A stretch of 64,000 nucleotides of DNA from Microbacterium sp. Gd 4-13 (GTDB lineage: Bacteria > Actinomycetota > Actinomycetes > Actinomycetales > Microbacteriaceae): assembly GCF_003095395.1 (NCBI RefSeq), contig NZ_QEIJ01000006.1:107539-171538 (forward strand). The letters are read 5' to 3'. The position numbers were made by a program, and so were the translations under genes. Positions 50,384 through 58,886 of the stretch are shown one piece after another; the stretch's first letter is position 1; every line of letters starts with the position of its first letter. The notes below the pieces were generated by a model that was given only the letters and a program-made list of their open reading frames with translations, did no database searches and was not told the origin of the DNA.

Positions 50384-51586
50384 TTACTCGCCGGCGAGTT
50401 TCGACAGGTGCCGTTCGATCACTTCGGCCTGCGAGCGCGCCGTGTCGATGCCGCTGCGAGCGGGGATGCCGGGTTGGCTCGGCACGTAGGCGAGGAGCAT
50501 TCCGAACCGGTGGGTTCCCGACGCCGCGAAGTAGGTGACGTCCAGCTTGTACTGGTCGGCGATCGTGTAGAACTCCTCGAAGAGGGCGGCCCACCCGTCG
50601 GCCGACTCCTGCGAGAACTGCTCGCCGGGCCCGCCCGCAGCCCATCCGACCTCCCCGACAGCGCAGTGCACCTCCCAGCGCGTGCACCAGTCGCCGAACG
50701 TTCGCAGTCGCGTGAGGATGGTGCGCGTCTCTTCCTCGGCGATGTACTCGAGCTGCGAATCCGCGTAGAAGTGCTCCGAGTAGATGATGCGGCCGAGCGG
50801 GTCGATGATCCACGGACCCCAGGGGGCGATCGAGGCGAGCCGGCCGCGTTCGTCGCTGAGCATGCCTTCCACCCAGATCGAGTGGGTGTCGCCGGTCGCG
50901 CGGATCGCGTCGACGGCGACCTGCGAGTAGTACATGTAGACGTCTACGCCCACCTGGAAGCGCGGCTCGTTGAAGATGTTGTACGCCGCGACGTTCGGAT
51001 CGTCGCGGAAGCGTTCGGCGATGGTGGACCAGATGTATGTCACGTGGGCTTCGGTGATGCCCCGCCCGCAGAGGACGCTGCCCTCGATGGGTGCGGCGGC
51101 CCCCCATGGGTAGGTGCAGCCGTTGTGCAGGTCGATGACGGTGCGGATACCCGCCGCTCCGGCACGGCGCACCTGCTCCGCGACCATCTCGAGATACTCG
51201 ACGTTCACGGGCTCGTTCAGGCCGTCGATGGCGTCGCCGCCGTCGGGTATCTCCTGCAGGCGCTGCCACGGGACGGCGAGACGAACGATCTTCACGCCGC
51301 GCTCCGCGAGAAAGTCGTAGCTGGACTGAGGCTCACCCAGCGCTGCCACCGGAATGCCCTTGCCGGTGAAGATCAAGCTGTAGACGTTCACGCCCCGGAG
51401 GTACTCGTACCCGGCGAGGTACTCGGCGTCACCACTGGTCGTCAGGGTACGGTCCTCGACCGCCTCGGTGTGTGTCGGCGACGGCTCCCCTGAGGTCGTC
51501 GGGGAGAGCGAGACAGACAGCGTGACGCAGAAGAAGGCGAGGGCGAGAGCGACAGCGGCTAACGCGTACCTGCGGCGGACCCGCAC
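50384..51586 (-). CDS. GH5-family glycoside hydrolase (second of two paralogs)
   Basis: A 400-residue paralog of the enzyme at 45745, sharing long stretches such as YLRGVNVYSLIF, AVPWQRLQ and AEQVRRAGAAGIRTVIDLHN. N-terminal helix (about 7-27), then the GH5 barrel with acid/base Glu207 in YNIFNEPRF, His272 in IYSEHFYAD and nucleophile Glu312 in AVGEVGWAAGG. GTG at 51586 lies 1 nt after the stop of the upstream GT4 gene, so it is in its operon. As with the first copy, the probable role is cleavage of the polymer outside the membrane. The copies flank the pyruvyl transferase-GT4 and PssDE-like genes, suggesting a duplication. Confidence 0.88.
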   Translation of the reverse strand: MRVRRRYALAAVALALAFFCVTLSVSLSPTTSGEPSPTHTEAVEDRTLTTSGDAEYLAGYEYLRGVNVYSLIFTGKGIPVAALGEPQSSYDFLAERGVKIVRLAVPWQRLQEIPDGGDAIDGLNEPVNVEYLEMVAEQVRRAGAAGIRTVIDLHNGCTYPWGAAAPIEGSVLCGRGITEAHVTYIWSTIAERFRDDPNVAAYNIFNEPRFQVGVDVYMYYSQVAVDAIRATGDTHSIWVEGMLSDERGRLASIAPWGPWIIDPLGRIIYSEHFYADSQLEYIAEEETRTILTRLRTFGDWCTRWEVHCAVGEVGWAAGGPGEQFSQESADGWAALFEEFYTIADQYKLDVTYFAASGTHRFGMLLAYVPSQPGIPARSGIDTARSQAEVIERHLSKLAGE

Positions 51587-51587
51587 C

Positions 51588-52730
51588 TCAGACGGCCACG
51601 CGCTGCGCGGCTGCGTAGTCGAGAGCTCGGCCCATCACCGCACCACTCGTGGCGGAAGAGAACCGGTCGAGCCAGCCTTCGATTCCCGTCACTCCCAGGC
51701 GGGCAGCCGCGTACACGGCGTCCGCGATCGCAGACGGTGAATCATCGAAGGCGAGTTCACCGGTGATGCCCGGGATGAGGGCATCGGCGACGCCCAAGGC
51801 GGTCGAGATGCCTACCGACGGGACGCCGTGCGCCGCGGCTTCGACCAGAACGCGGCCGAGCCCGACCGCACGGTGAGGAAGGAGCACCACCGCGTTCGGG
51901 GCGAGCTGGGCGGCCCACCCTTCGCCGCGCGGTGAGACGGTGAACGTCACATCGGAGCGCTTCGCGAGAGCCGCCACCTCGCGGGCCAGAGGCCCTTCGG
52001 CGTGGGCCACGACGTGCGTGGGCACACCGCGGGAGTTCAGGTCTCGCGCCGCGAGGATCGCGAGGTGGGGCCGGGTCGCGGCGACGAGGAGGTTGGCGAT
52101 GACCAGCTGGATACCGGCCGATGGATCGATCGAGCGCGCGATAGGGTTCGCGGCGGCGGGGAGCACCGGGTCGTGAACGACCAGGCTCCGACTCGCCGGC
52201 ACGCCGAAGGCGGCGCTGAGTTCGGCGCTGATCGGATGGGACGAGCCGATCACCAGGTCGGCCTCCGGATACGCGCGCCGAGCGCGCCGGATCCGTCGCA
52301 TCGCGGTGATACCGGGGCGAGCGAGGCCGGACGTGAGAAGTTCGAGCTCGGTGAGCACGAGGATCGGCCTCGCCGCCATTGCGGCGACGGCCTCCGCCGC
52401 GAGCAGGTTCGGCCCGGTCTGCAGGGCGAGAACGATGTCGAACGGCGTTTCCGACAGCAGGCGACGGATGCTGCGGACCTTCCCGCTCCGCCCTCCGTCG
52501 GGGTACCTCACCGTCACCGCGGCCGGCAGGGCGAGAGAACGGTCGGCCGGCTCGGCCGACACGGGGACGACGGTGACGTCGTACCCCGCGCCGGCCAGCC
52601 AACGCAGGCGGTCCACTCCGATGTGTTCGGCGTCGCCGCCCGTCAGCCGAGTGACGATAACCGCGATGCGGCGCCCGTCGCTCTGGTGTTCGTTGTGGTC
52701 ACGATGTTCGTCATGGAGAACAGAAGACAT
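51588..52730 (-). CDS. GT4-type glycosyltransferase
   Basis: A 380-residue glycosyltransferase. N-terminal Rossmann domain (RRIAVIVTRLTGGDAEHIGV, at about 20-39) and C-terminal nucleotide-sugar domain with PNAVVLLPHRAVGLGRVLVE followed by AAAHGVPSVGISTALGVADA, where the GT4 family has EGFGxxxxEA. The acid EGFG is partly replaced by RAVGLG, so activity or donor may differ. Its C-terminus (ALIPGITGELAFDDSPSAIA) resembles the GT4 half of the fusion at 55164, a likely paralog. ATG 52730 was chosen; it overlaps the beta-helix gene by 20 bp. The first residues (HDEHRDHNEHQSD) are His/Asp-rich. Confidence 0.82.
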   Translation of the reverse strand: MSSVLHDEHRDHNEHQSDGRRIAVIVTRLTGGDAEHIGVDRLRWLAGAGYDVTVVPVSAEPADRSLALPAAVTVRYPDGGRSGKVRSIRRLLSETPFDIVLALQTGPNLLAAEAVAAMAARPILVLTELELLTSGLARPGITAMRRIRRARRAYPEADLVIGSSHPISAELSAAFGVPASRSLVVHDPVLPAAANPIARSIDPSAGIQLVIANLLVAATRPHLAILAARDLNSRGVPTHVVAHAEGPLAREVAALAKRSDVTFTVSPRGEGWAAQLAPNAVVLLPHRAVGLGRVLVEAAAHGVPSVGISTALGVADALIPGITGELAFDDSPSAIADAVYAAARLGVTGIEGWLDRFSSATSGAVMGRALDYAAAQRVAV

Positions 52731-54132
52731 TCGTGAGCCCGCTTCCGGATGAGGTGATGTCGTTGTCGCACGCAACCTTCACCCGGCGGTTCTTGTCGTG
52801 AACCCAGACGCCGTACCCAGAGGAGTTCGCCGTCCCCGTGTTAGCGAAGAATTCGTTGTCGTACCCCCAATTCGACCACACCATCGACGAATATGCATGC
52901 TCGACCGCATCGGAACCGTCGTTGTAGGCAATCGTCCAGGCGTTCCCGGTGACCAGCACCCACCCCAGGGAGCGGGACCCGGGGAGGGATCCGGACAGGG
53001 TGTTCCCCCCGATGATTCCTCCCGTCGTTCCTTCTTTGGCCTCGATGTGCTCTGCGCCCGTATCGGAGATCGTGTTCATGATGATCTTGTTTCGGTCGGA
53101 CTTGTCGGGCAGGCCCGCCGTCACCTCTGACCACCGGCGCTGAGACGTGCCGATGTACACGCCCTCGCCGTACGCGACGTCACGGACTCCCGTGCGGCTG
53201 ATGGTGTTGTACTGCACGGCGCTGTCGGTCGTCTGCGCGTAGAGGTGGATGCCCTCGTACCCGATGTTCGACACCGCGAGGTCGCTGACGGTCACATCGC
53301 GGCTGTTCTTCACCATCACGCCCTGGAGCGAGGTCGTCACGCTGAACCCGGCGACATGCACGTGGGCCGAGAAATGCACCCGCAACGCCAGGCCCGTGTT
53401 CACCGAACCCGTCTGGAGCACGGCCCCTCGCCCGCCGCAGAGCCAGACCGGCTGGGCAGCGGTTCCGACTACCTGCAGCGTGAACTCGCCGGTGTAGACG
53501 CCGTCGTTGAGTCGGATGACCGACCCGGGCTGTGCGCTACCGAGCGCGTCGGTGAGCTCGGCAGCGGTGGAGACCGTCGTCGTCGCGTCCGGGCACTCGC
53601 CGATGCGTCCGGGGGTGTCGAGGTTGGGCACGGAGCGAACCGCGCCGACGACGAAAGAATCCATGTGCGTGATGCGCGAACTGGATTTCGCGTTCTTCTG
53701 TCCCGACCCGACGATCTTGATCGTGTGGGTGCCAGGACCGACGTCGGCCTGATAGCCGACGATGCCGGTGGTACTCGAGGGTGCGTAGTTGTCGACGGTG
53801 GCGACGGTCTTGCCATCCACGATGACGTTCACGATTCCTGCGGTGGGGGAGTTCCACGTGTACCAGGTGATCGACGCACCCGTGAAGGTCAGGGTCGCGG
53901 ACGCGGTTGTCGAACTCGTGTGGCGGATGCTGCCGCCGCTGGACCCGGACGACGAGAGCCGCGACCAGCTGCCCGTGTAGGTGATGTTGGGCGAGCTGTC
54001 TTCATATGTCCCTGCGGAGGAGACGGTGGCCGCCTGTGCGGGCGTTGCCGGAGTCGAGATCAGCACACCCGTCAAGGCAACCAGGAATGCGAGAAGAAAG
54101 GCGCTAGGCCTTGTGATGGGTCGGTCGAACAT
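52711..54132 (-). CDS. Secreted right-handed beta-helix protein with N-terminal carbohydrate-binding-like domain
   Basis: A 473-residue exported protein. Signal peptide to about residue 36 (SAFLLAFLVALTGVLIS). Residues about 37-160 form a beta-sandwich of the CBM/galactose-binding-like kind (SSPNITYTGSWSRLSSSGSS, GASITWYTWNSPTAGIVNVI, GPGTHTIKIVGSGQKN). The C-terminal part is a parallel beta-helix (pectate-lyase-like): SVIRLNDGVYTGEFTLQVVG, VMVKNSRDVTVSDLAVSNIG, YEGIHLYAQTTDSAVQYNTI, NTISDTGAEHIEAKEGTTGG. No lyase motif is certain. It may bind or cleave the exported polymer. The second of two adjacent ATGs (54132) has the better spacing from AGGGG. Confidence 0.82.
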   Translation of the reverse strand: MFDRPITRPSAFLLAFLVALTGVLISTPATPAQAATVSSAGTYEDSSPNITYTGSWSRLSSSGSSGGSIRHTSSTTASATLTFTGASITWYTWNSPTAGIVNVIVDGKTVATVDNYAPSSTTGIVGYQADVGPGTHTIKIVGSGQKNAKSSSRITHMDSFVVGAVRSVPNLDTPGRIGECPDATTTVSTAAELTDALGSAQPGSVIRLNDGVYTGEFTLQVVGTAAQPVWLCGGRGAVLQTGSVNTGLALRVHFSAHVHVAGFSVTTSLQGVMVKNSRDVTVSDLAVSNIGYEGIHLYAQTTDSAVQYNTISRTGVRDVAYGEGVYIGTSQRRWSEVTAGLPDKSDRNKIIMNTISDTGAEHIEAKEGTTGGIIGGNTLSGSLPGSRSLGWVLVTGNAWTIAYNDGSDAVEHAYSSMVWSNWGYDNEFFANTGTANSSGYGVWVHDKNRRVKVACDNDITSSGSGLTNVFCSP

Positions 54133-54181
54133 CATCAGCCCCTGAGATCGGCGAACAGAAAGGCGCTCGCCTACCTTGCGG

Positions 54182-55153
54182 CTACCTCTCGGCGAGGGCG
54201 AGCAGTGCGCGGTGAGCACGCACAGATGTTTTCGCCGTGATGCATAGTGCGAGGCGCCTCATATCGCGTCGTCGAGCGACCGCCCACATGTTTTGCATGG
54301 TGAGGGCGCGTCGTCGCTCCGAGATCAGAATTGCCCGCTCGGCGGGGGAATAGCCCGCGAACAGGGCATCCTTCAGACCTGACAGATGGATGTACCGAGC
54401 GCGGAAATAGCGGTAATCGTTCGATGCCTTCAGACCGAGACCTGCAGCGTCTCGGTTGACTGCTGCGTCGATAATAGCGAGGCTATCGGATCGTTTCGAT
54501 ACCGAATTTATGATCGAGTCGTCTCTCAGTAAATACTGGTAAACAAGTGGTGACGAATATGTTACGCGGCGTGCGTGAGTGAGTGCATCGGCGACCATGA
54601 CGAGGTCTGATTGCACCCGGGCGGGGGCGAATGACGCCCTGGTCATGACCTCGCGACGGAACAACTTGTTCCAGAGGTGCCCGGTGATCTCTCCTCGGAG
54701 GAGCATGCGGAATCCTTCTCGGCCCGAGGTGGGAGCCGAGACCGGAGCGGAGAGTCTTCGATGCGTGCCGTCTCTGTAGACGAATTCCGCGTCAGCGACC
54801 GCGATGTCGGCATCGTTGCGCTGCGCAAGAGCGACGAGTGTGCGCAGGGCGTCATCCGGCCACGTGTCGTCGGCGTCGACGAACCACAGGAACTCGCCCC
54901 GCGCCTCCGCGACCGCGCGCTGGCGCGCTCTCGCGACACCCCCGTTCTCGGGGAGGGCGAAGAAGCGGACCCGGGGGTAGGTCTGCGCCAGTGCTTCGGC
55001 GGTCTGCGCGGTGCCGTCGTCAGAACCGTCGTCGACGATGACGATTTCGAAGGGGGCCTCGATCGTCTGGCGATCGAGCCGGTCGACCGCAGCAGACAGA
55101 TGCTCCGCAGCGCGGTAAGCGGGAATGATGACGGACACGAGTGGACTGGTCAT
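54182..55153 (-). CDS. Family 2 glycosyltransferase
   Basis: A 323-residue GT-A fold enzyme: PLVSVIIPAYRAAEHLSAAV at the start, the nucleotide-binding IVIVDDGSDDGTAQTAEAL, GGVARARQRAVAEARGEFLW and the metal-binding FVDADDTW. The C-terminal half (about 160-300) is lower in GC than the rest of the window (54200-54680 on the plus strand), so it may come from another lineage or be less codon-adapted. It would add one sugar of the repeat unit on the cytoplasmic side. Ten bp separate it from the fusion gene at 55164, which is upstream in transcription, so both are in one operon. Confidence 0.9.
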   Translation of the reverse strand: MTSPLVSVIIPAYRAAEHLSAAVDRLDRQTIEAPFEIVIVDDGSDDGTAQTAEALAQTYPRVRFFALPENGGVARARQRAVAEARGEFLWFVDADDTWPDDALRTLVALAQRNDADIAVADAEFVYRDGTHRRLSAPVSAPTSGREGFRMLLRGEITGHLWNKLFRREVMTRASFAPARVQSDLVMVADALTHARRVTYSSPLVYQYLLRDDSIINSVSKRSDSLAIIDAAVNRDAAGLGLKASNDYRYFRARYIHLSGLKDALFAGYSPAERAILISERRRALTMQNMWAVARRRDMRRLALCITAKTSVRAHRALLALAER

Positions 55154-55163
55154 GGCCGGCTTC

Positions 55164-57338
55164 CTATCCGTGGGTGCGCGTGCGCAGAGCGGCGGTGAGG
55201 TCGTTCAGGACGGTTCGAGCGTGCCCGACAGCACGCATGATCTCGGAGCGGCGACTCAGCGCATCCGTCATCACCGACAGCGCCTCGTCGTACGAGGGAA
55301 GGGCGCGGGGCACACTGGTGCCGACGATGTTCGCCCCCTCGAGAGTCCGCGTGACCTTGTCGAGCGGACCGGTGGTGAGAGCGACCGGCACCGCACCCTC
55401 GGTGGCTCCGATGACAGCCGCATGCAGGCGGTCGGTGAGTATGATCGCGCTGTCGCGGTAGACGGAGCGCAGGCGCTCCTCTTGGCGCGCGTGATTGTCG
55501 TCGACCCAGGTGATTGCCGTGCATCCGAGTCGCTCCGCCAGCTCGTCGGCGAGGGGGCCGTCGCGTTCGATCTGCGCGAGCACGACCGGCTCGAGACCGA
55601 GAGTGTCCGCCAGCCGGCGAACGGTCGCGATCCACTCTGCCGTCGGCTTGTCGCGTGCCGCATGGCTGAGGCCCTGGCGCACCGCGATGGCGAGGAAGGG
55701 CCGGGGTCGAGCGTCGTCCGTGAGGAGCTCGTCGTCGGACCCCAGCGCGAACGCCCAGTCGGGGGTCACCGAGCCGATTCCCATGATGCGACGGCTCATG
55801 TCGTCGCGCCAGGTGACCATCGTGCACACGCGCAGCACCGCAGCGATCGGCCGGCGCCACGGAGTCGACTCGCGCACGCCCGTTCCCAGCTGCACGGCGA
55901 AGCCGCCGCGAAGCCGGTTGATCGCGAGGAGCGGGGCGAGCTTGAGATATCGGCGCGCGAACGGCGCCTGTGCTTCGGTCTCGCCGGTGTCGAAGGCATA
56001 GATGCCGCGCCCGGCGAGGAGCTGACGTGAGACCGCCCGACGCCACTGGGCGCCATTGCGGACGGCGATGTCGCCCTGCTGCAGGCCGAGGCCGCTGATG
56101 TAGTCGTCCGACTTGTCTCCGACGTACACGCGCAGCGGGCCGAGGGTGCGGAGATGGTCGAGGAAACCGCGGCGCAGGACCGTATCGCCGACGTTGTCGA
56201 ACTGGCCCACCGCCGACACCATCACGGTCGGCCGGGGGCGTGGGCCGGTGCGGGACGTGCGTCGCGTGGCCTTCTCGATCGCACGCAACAAGAGCGCCCC
56301 GCTGTTGTCGCTCGAGAAGCGCCGAGCCCACTCGTCGACGCGACCGATCGATGCGGAGCGTGCGCGGAGGATGGCGGCGGCCAGGTCTTCGGGGGTGCCC
56401 GCAAGGGCCAGTTCGCCCGAGATCGTGGGAACGAGAGCGTCGGCAACGCCGTAGGAGTTCGAGACCGCGACGCTCGGTATGCCGCCCAAGGCGGCCTCGA
56501 CCAGCACGTTGCCGAAACCCTCGCGGTAGGACGGCAGCACCGCGATCGCGTTGGCCGGGGTGTCAGCGACCCAGTCCGACGTCCAGCCGGGAATGGAAAG
56601 CGGCACCTCGGCCGCACGTGCAGCTTGCTCCAGTTCATCCAGGCCCGGTCCCTGGCCGAAGCACACCAACCGTGCGTCCACGCCCTGCGCGCGCAGGATC
56701 GCGGCCGCCGCCACGGCCAGCGGAGCCCGTTTCTGAGGCACGAGCCGCATGGGCAGAACCAGGTTGAGCGGTGCCTCCGGATCGAAGGGCGAGGGTTGCT
56801 GCCGGTGACGTGCCCTCACCTCGGAACGCTGCCCTGCCGGGTTCGGCACGATGACCAGACGGGAGCGCAGCACGCCGTACGCGCCGATCAGTTCGGCGGC
56901 GACGGGGTGGGAGATGGCGACCACGACATCGGCTCGGCGATAGAAGCGCTGAGCGGCCAGCAGCTTCAGACGCTCTCCGCGCGTCGGGGGTTCCCCCTCG
57001 CGCGAGGTGATGTTGCGCTCGCTGATCAACACGGCCGGCCGATTCGCCAACCTGACGGTAGCGGCCAGCGCGAGCAGGTTCGGGTAGCTCTGCACCGCGA
57101 CGAGAGCGTCGGCCGGCTCGCGGATCAGCTCGCGCCGCAGAGCTCGAACGAGTCGGGCGTGCCCCGTCGCGCCGAGCGGGCGCACCCGAGCGCCGCCCGG
57201 CAGCCGGGTCTCATCCGTCGGCGAGGTCGTGATGATGCGAGTGTCGTGCCCGTGGGCCGCAAGCCACTCCGCCCAGACGCGCGCGACGAACTCCGCACCG
57301 CCACCACTGAGCTTGGTCGTGAGGATCGCAATGCGCAC
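55164..57338 (-). CDS. GT4 glycosyltransferase - polysaccharide pyruvyl transferase fusion
   Basis: A 724-residue two-domain protein in the opposite order to that at 46940. Residues 1-370 are GT4: MRIAILTTKLSGGGAEFVAR, RADVVVAISHPVAAELIGAY, VLPSYREGFGNVLVEAALGG (complete EGFG motif) and GVADALVPTISGELALAGTP. A short linker (about 370-383) leads to a pyruvyl transferase domain (about 385-715): VGQFDNVGDTVLRRGFLDHL, RSVYRDSAIILTDRLHAAVI. The domains resemble the corresponding ones of the 46940 protein and of the GT4 at 51588. Likely role: glycosylation coupled to pyruvylation in the repeat unit. It follows the Wzz-like gene by 15 bp in the same operon. Confidence 0.88.
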   Translation of the reverse strand: MRIAILTTKLSGGGAEFVARVWAEWLAAHGHDTRIITTSPTDETRLPGGARVRPLGATGHARLVRALRRELIREPADALVAVQSYPNLLALAATVRLANRPAVLISERNITSREGEPPTRGERLKLLAAQRFYRRADVVVAISHPVAAELIGAYGVLRSRLVIVPNPAGQRSEVRARHRQQPSPFDPEAPLNLVLPMRLVPQKRAPLAVAAAAILRAQGVDARLVCFGQGPGLDELEQAARAAEVPLSIPGWTSDWVADTPANAIAVLPSYREGFGNVLVEAALGGIPSVAVSNSYGVADALVPTISGELALAGTPEDLAAAILRARSASIGRVDEWARRFSSDNSGALLLRAIEKATRRTSRTGPRPRPTVMVSAVGQFDNVGDTVLRRGFLDHLRTLGPLRVYVGDKSDDYISGLGLQQGDIAVRNGAQWRRAVSRQLLAGRGIYAFDTGETEAQAPFARRYLKLAPLLAINRLRGGFAVQLGTGVRESTPWRRPIAAVLRVCTMVTWRDDMSRRIMGIGSVTPDWAFALGSDDELLTDDARPRPFLAIAVRQGLSHAARDKPTAEWIATVRRLADTLGLEPVVLAQIERDGPLADELAERLGCTAITWVDDNHARQEERLRSVYRDSAIILTDRLHAAVIGATEGAVPVALTTGPLDKVTRTLEGANIVGTSVPRALPSYDEALSVMTDALSRRSEIMRAVGHARTVLNDLTAALRTRTHG

Positions 57339-57353
57339 GGCTGAGCTATCCGG

Positions 57354-58724
57354 TCAGTCGGTCTTGCGAGCCGGTTGCAGCTCGCGGTAGAGAGACGTCG
57401 ACGGGTCGGCGTCGCTGCCTCGCACGGGGGCGTTCATCATCACCACGCCGATGACCTCGACGCCGACGGCCTCGAGGGCCTGCGCCGCCGAATCGAGCTG
57501 GCCGGTCGTGACGCGGCCCGCCGATACCGCCAAGACCGTCGACTGGGCGACGGACGCGGCGAAGATCGTGTCGCTGAGCGGAAGCGCGGGCGGAGCATCG
57601 ATGAAGACCATGTCGTGCGACGCACGAAGCTCTTTCACCACGTTGCCGAGCTCTGCCCCCGAGAGCAGCTCGGCAGGGCTGTCGACGCTCTTGCCCGCCG
57701 CGAGCACGGTGATGCCCTCGGTCTGGTGCAGCGACGGGGTGAGCTCGGCGTCTCCGCGCAGCACCTCCGCCAGGCCTGGCCCTGTCAGGCCGAGCAGTGC
57801 GGAGAGGCGACCCGAGCGGAGGTTCGCGTCGATGACAGCCACACGGACACCGAACTCGTTCATGGCCAGAGCGATGTTGGCGGTGAGGGCGGAGGTGTTG
57901 TCACGGGGGGTTGCGGCCGCGATAGCCACGACACCCAGGCGCGCATCGGGTGTGTGACCCAGAGTGGCGGCGATCGTGCGATAGGCCTCTGCCTCTCGAC
58001 CGAGCGGCTGGGAGACGAGGGCCACGCCGGCCGCGCCGTGCGCCGCGGGTACTCCGCCGAGGATGCGGCGCTTCGACAGTGCCGCCGTCGCGGTGATCTC
58101 GTCACGGGTGTGGATGCGGCGGTCGGTCGCCGCAGCGACCGCGAGCCAGATGAGGCCGACCGCGAGACCCGCGCCGAGGCCTACCGCGGTGTTCACGAGC
58201 AGGTCGGGCGTCTCGGGCTCGGGGGGCGCGACCGGGTCTTGAAGGGTCTCGATGCGAACGGGGGCCGCCCCACCGGTTGCCGGAGTCTCGACCTCGGTGA
58301 TCACGTTGGTGAACGCCGTGATGTAGGCCTGAGAAAGGACCGCAGCATCCTGCGCCGTGCCGGCTTTGCCCGACAACTGAAGTATGGGTGTGTTGAGCGG
58401 AGCGACCACTTCGAGGTCGAGTGCCAGCTCTTCCGGGGTGTCGCTGAGCCCGAGGTCGGTGATCACGGCTGACAACACTCTCTCCGACAGCGCGATCTGC
58501 TGGTAGGCGATAGCTTTCTGAACCGCGAAGCTGTTTGCTTGCGCGAGGTCTGATGAGCTTGCGCCCACGGGGGCGTTGTACGTCACGACCAGCGAGCCCG
58601 TCGCTTTATACGTCGGAGCGATGATGACGACGGACAGCGCGCCAGCGGCGCCGCCGATCAGGGTAAGCACGACAACGGCCCACCACCATTTCCGAAGGGA
58701 TCGAAGGACCGTGGTGCTAGTCAT
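57354..58724 (-). CDS. Wzz / BY-kinase-like chain-length protein with degenerate P-loop
   Basis: A 456-residue protein. The Wzz part has two helices (about 12-36 and 176-200) around an external domain (about 37-175; TYKATGSLVVTYNAPVGASS), with the Pro-rich PVAPPEPETPDLL before helix two. The cytoplasmic part (about 205-456) resembles the CpsD/Wzc tyrosine kinase: PLGREAEAYRTIAATLGHTP, VRVAVIDANLRSG for Walker A-prime (296-301) and DMVFIDAPPALPLSDT for Walker B. But the P-loop is ATPRDNTSA (271-279) without the invariant GxGK(S/T), and the C-terminus holds a single Tyr446 instead of a Tyr cluster. It is probably an inactive kinase fold that controls chain length. Confidence 0.88.
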   Translation of the reverse strand: MTSTTVLRSLRKWWWAVVVLTLIGGAAGALSVVIIAPTYKATGSLVVTYNAPVGASSSDLAQANSFAVQKAIAYQQIALSERVLSAVITDLGLSDTPEELALDLEVVAPLNTPILQLSGKAGTAQDAAVLSQAYITAFTNVITEVETPATGGAAPVRIETLQDPVAPPEPETPDLLVNTAVGLGAGLAVGLIWLAVAAATDRRIHTRDEITATAALSKRRILGGVPAAHGAAGVALVSQPLGREAEAYRTIAATLGHTPDARLGVVAIAAATPRDNTSALTANIALAMNEFGVRVAVIDANLRSGRLSALLGLTGPGLAEVLRGDAELTPSLHQTEGITVLAAGKSVDSPAELLSGAELGNVVKELRASHDMVFIDAPPALPLSDTIFAASVAQSTVLAVSAGRVTTGQLDSAAQALEAVGVEVIGVVMMNAPVRGSDADPSTSLYRELQPARKTD

Positions 58725-58886
58725 GACGTGTTCCGTTCGTCTGTCGCGCAGGAGCCGAGCCGTGCAAAGGGGGATCTGTGAGACAAACCACGTCTCGCGG
58801 TTCCCCCAAGACCCTCGAGACCTTCTGAATCTACCGTCGCCATATTGCCGCGATGTTGTGGCTTCTAGTCGGACTGTGTCGTCGAA

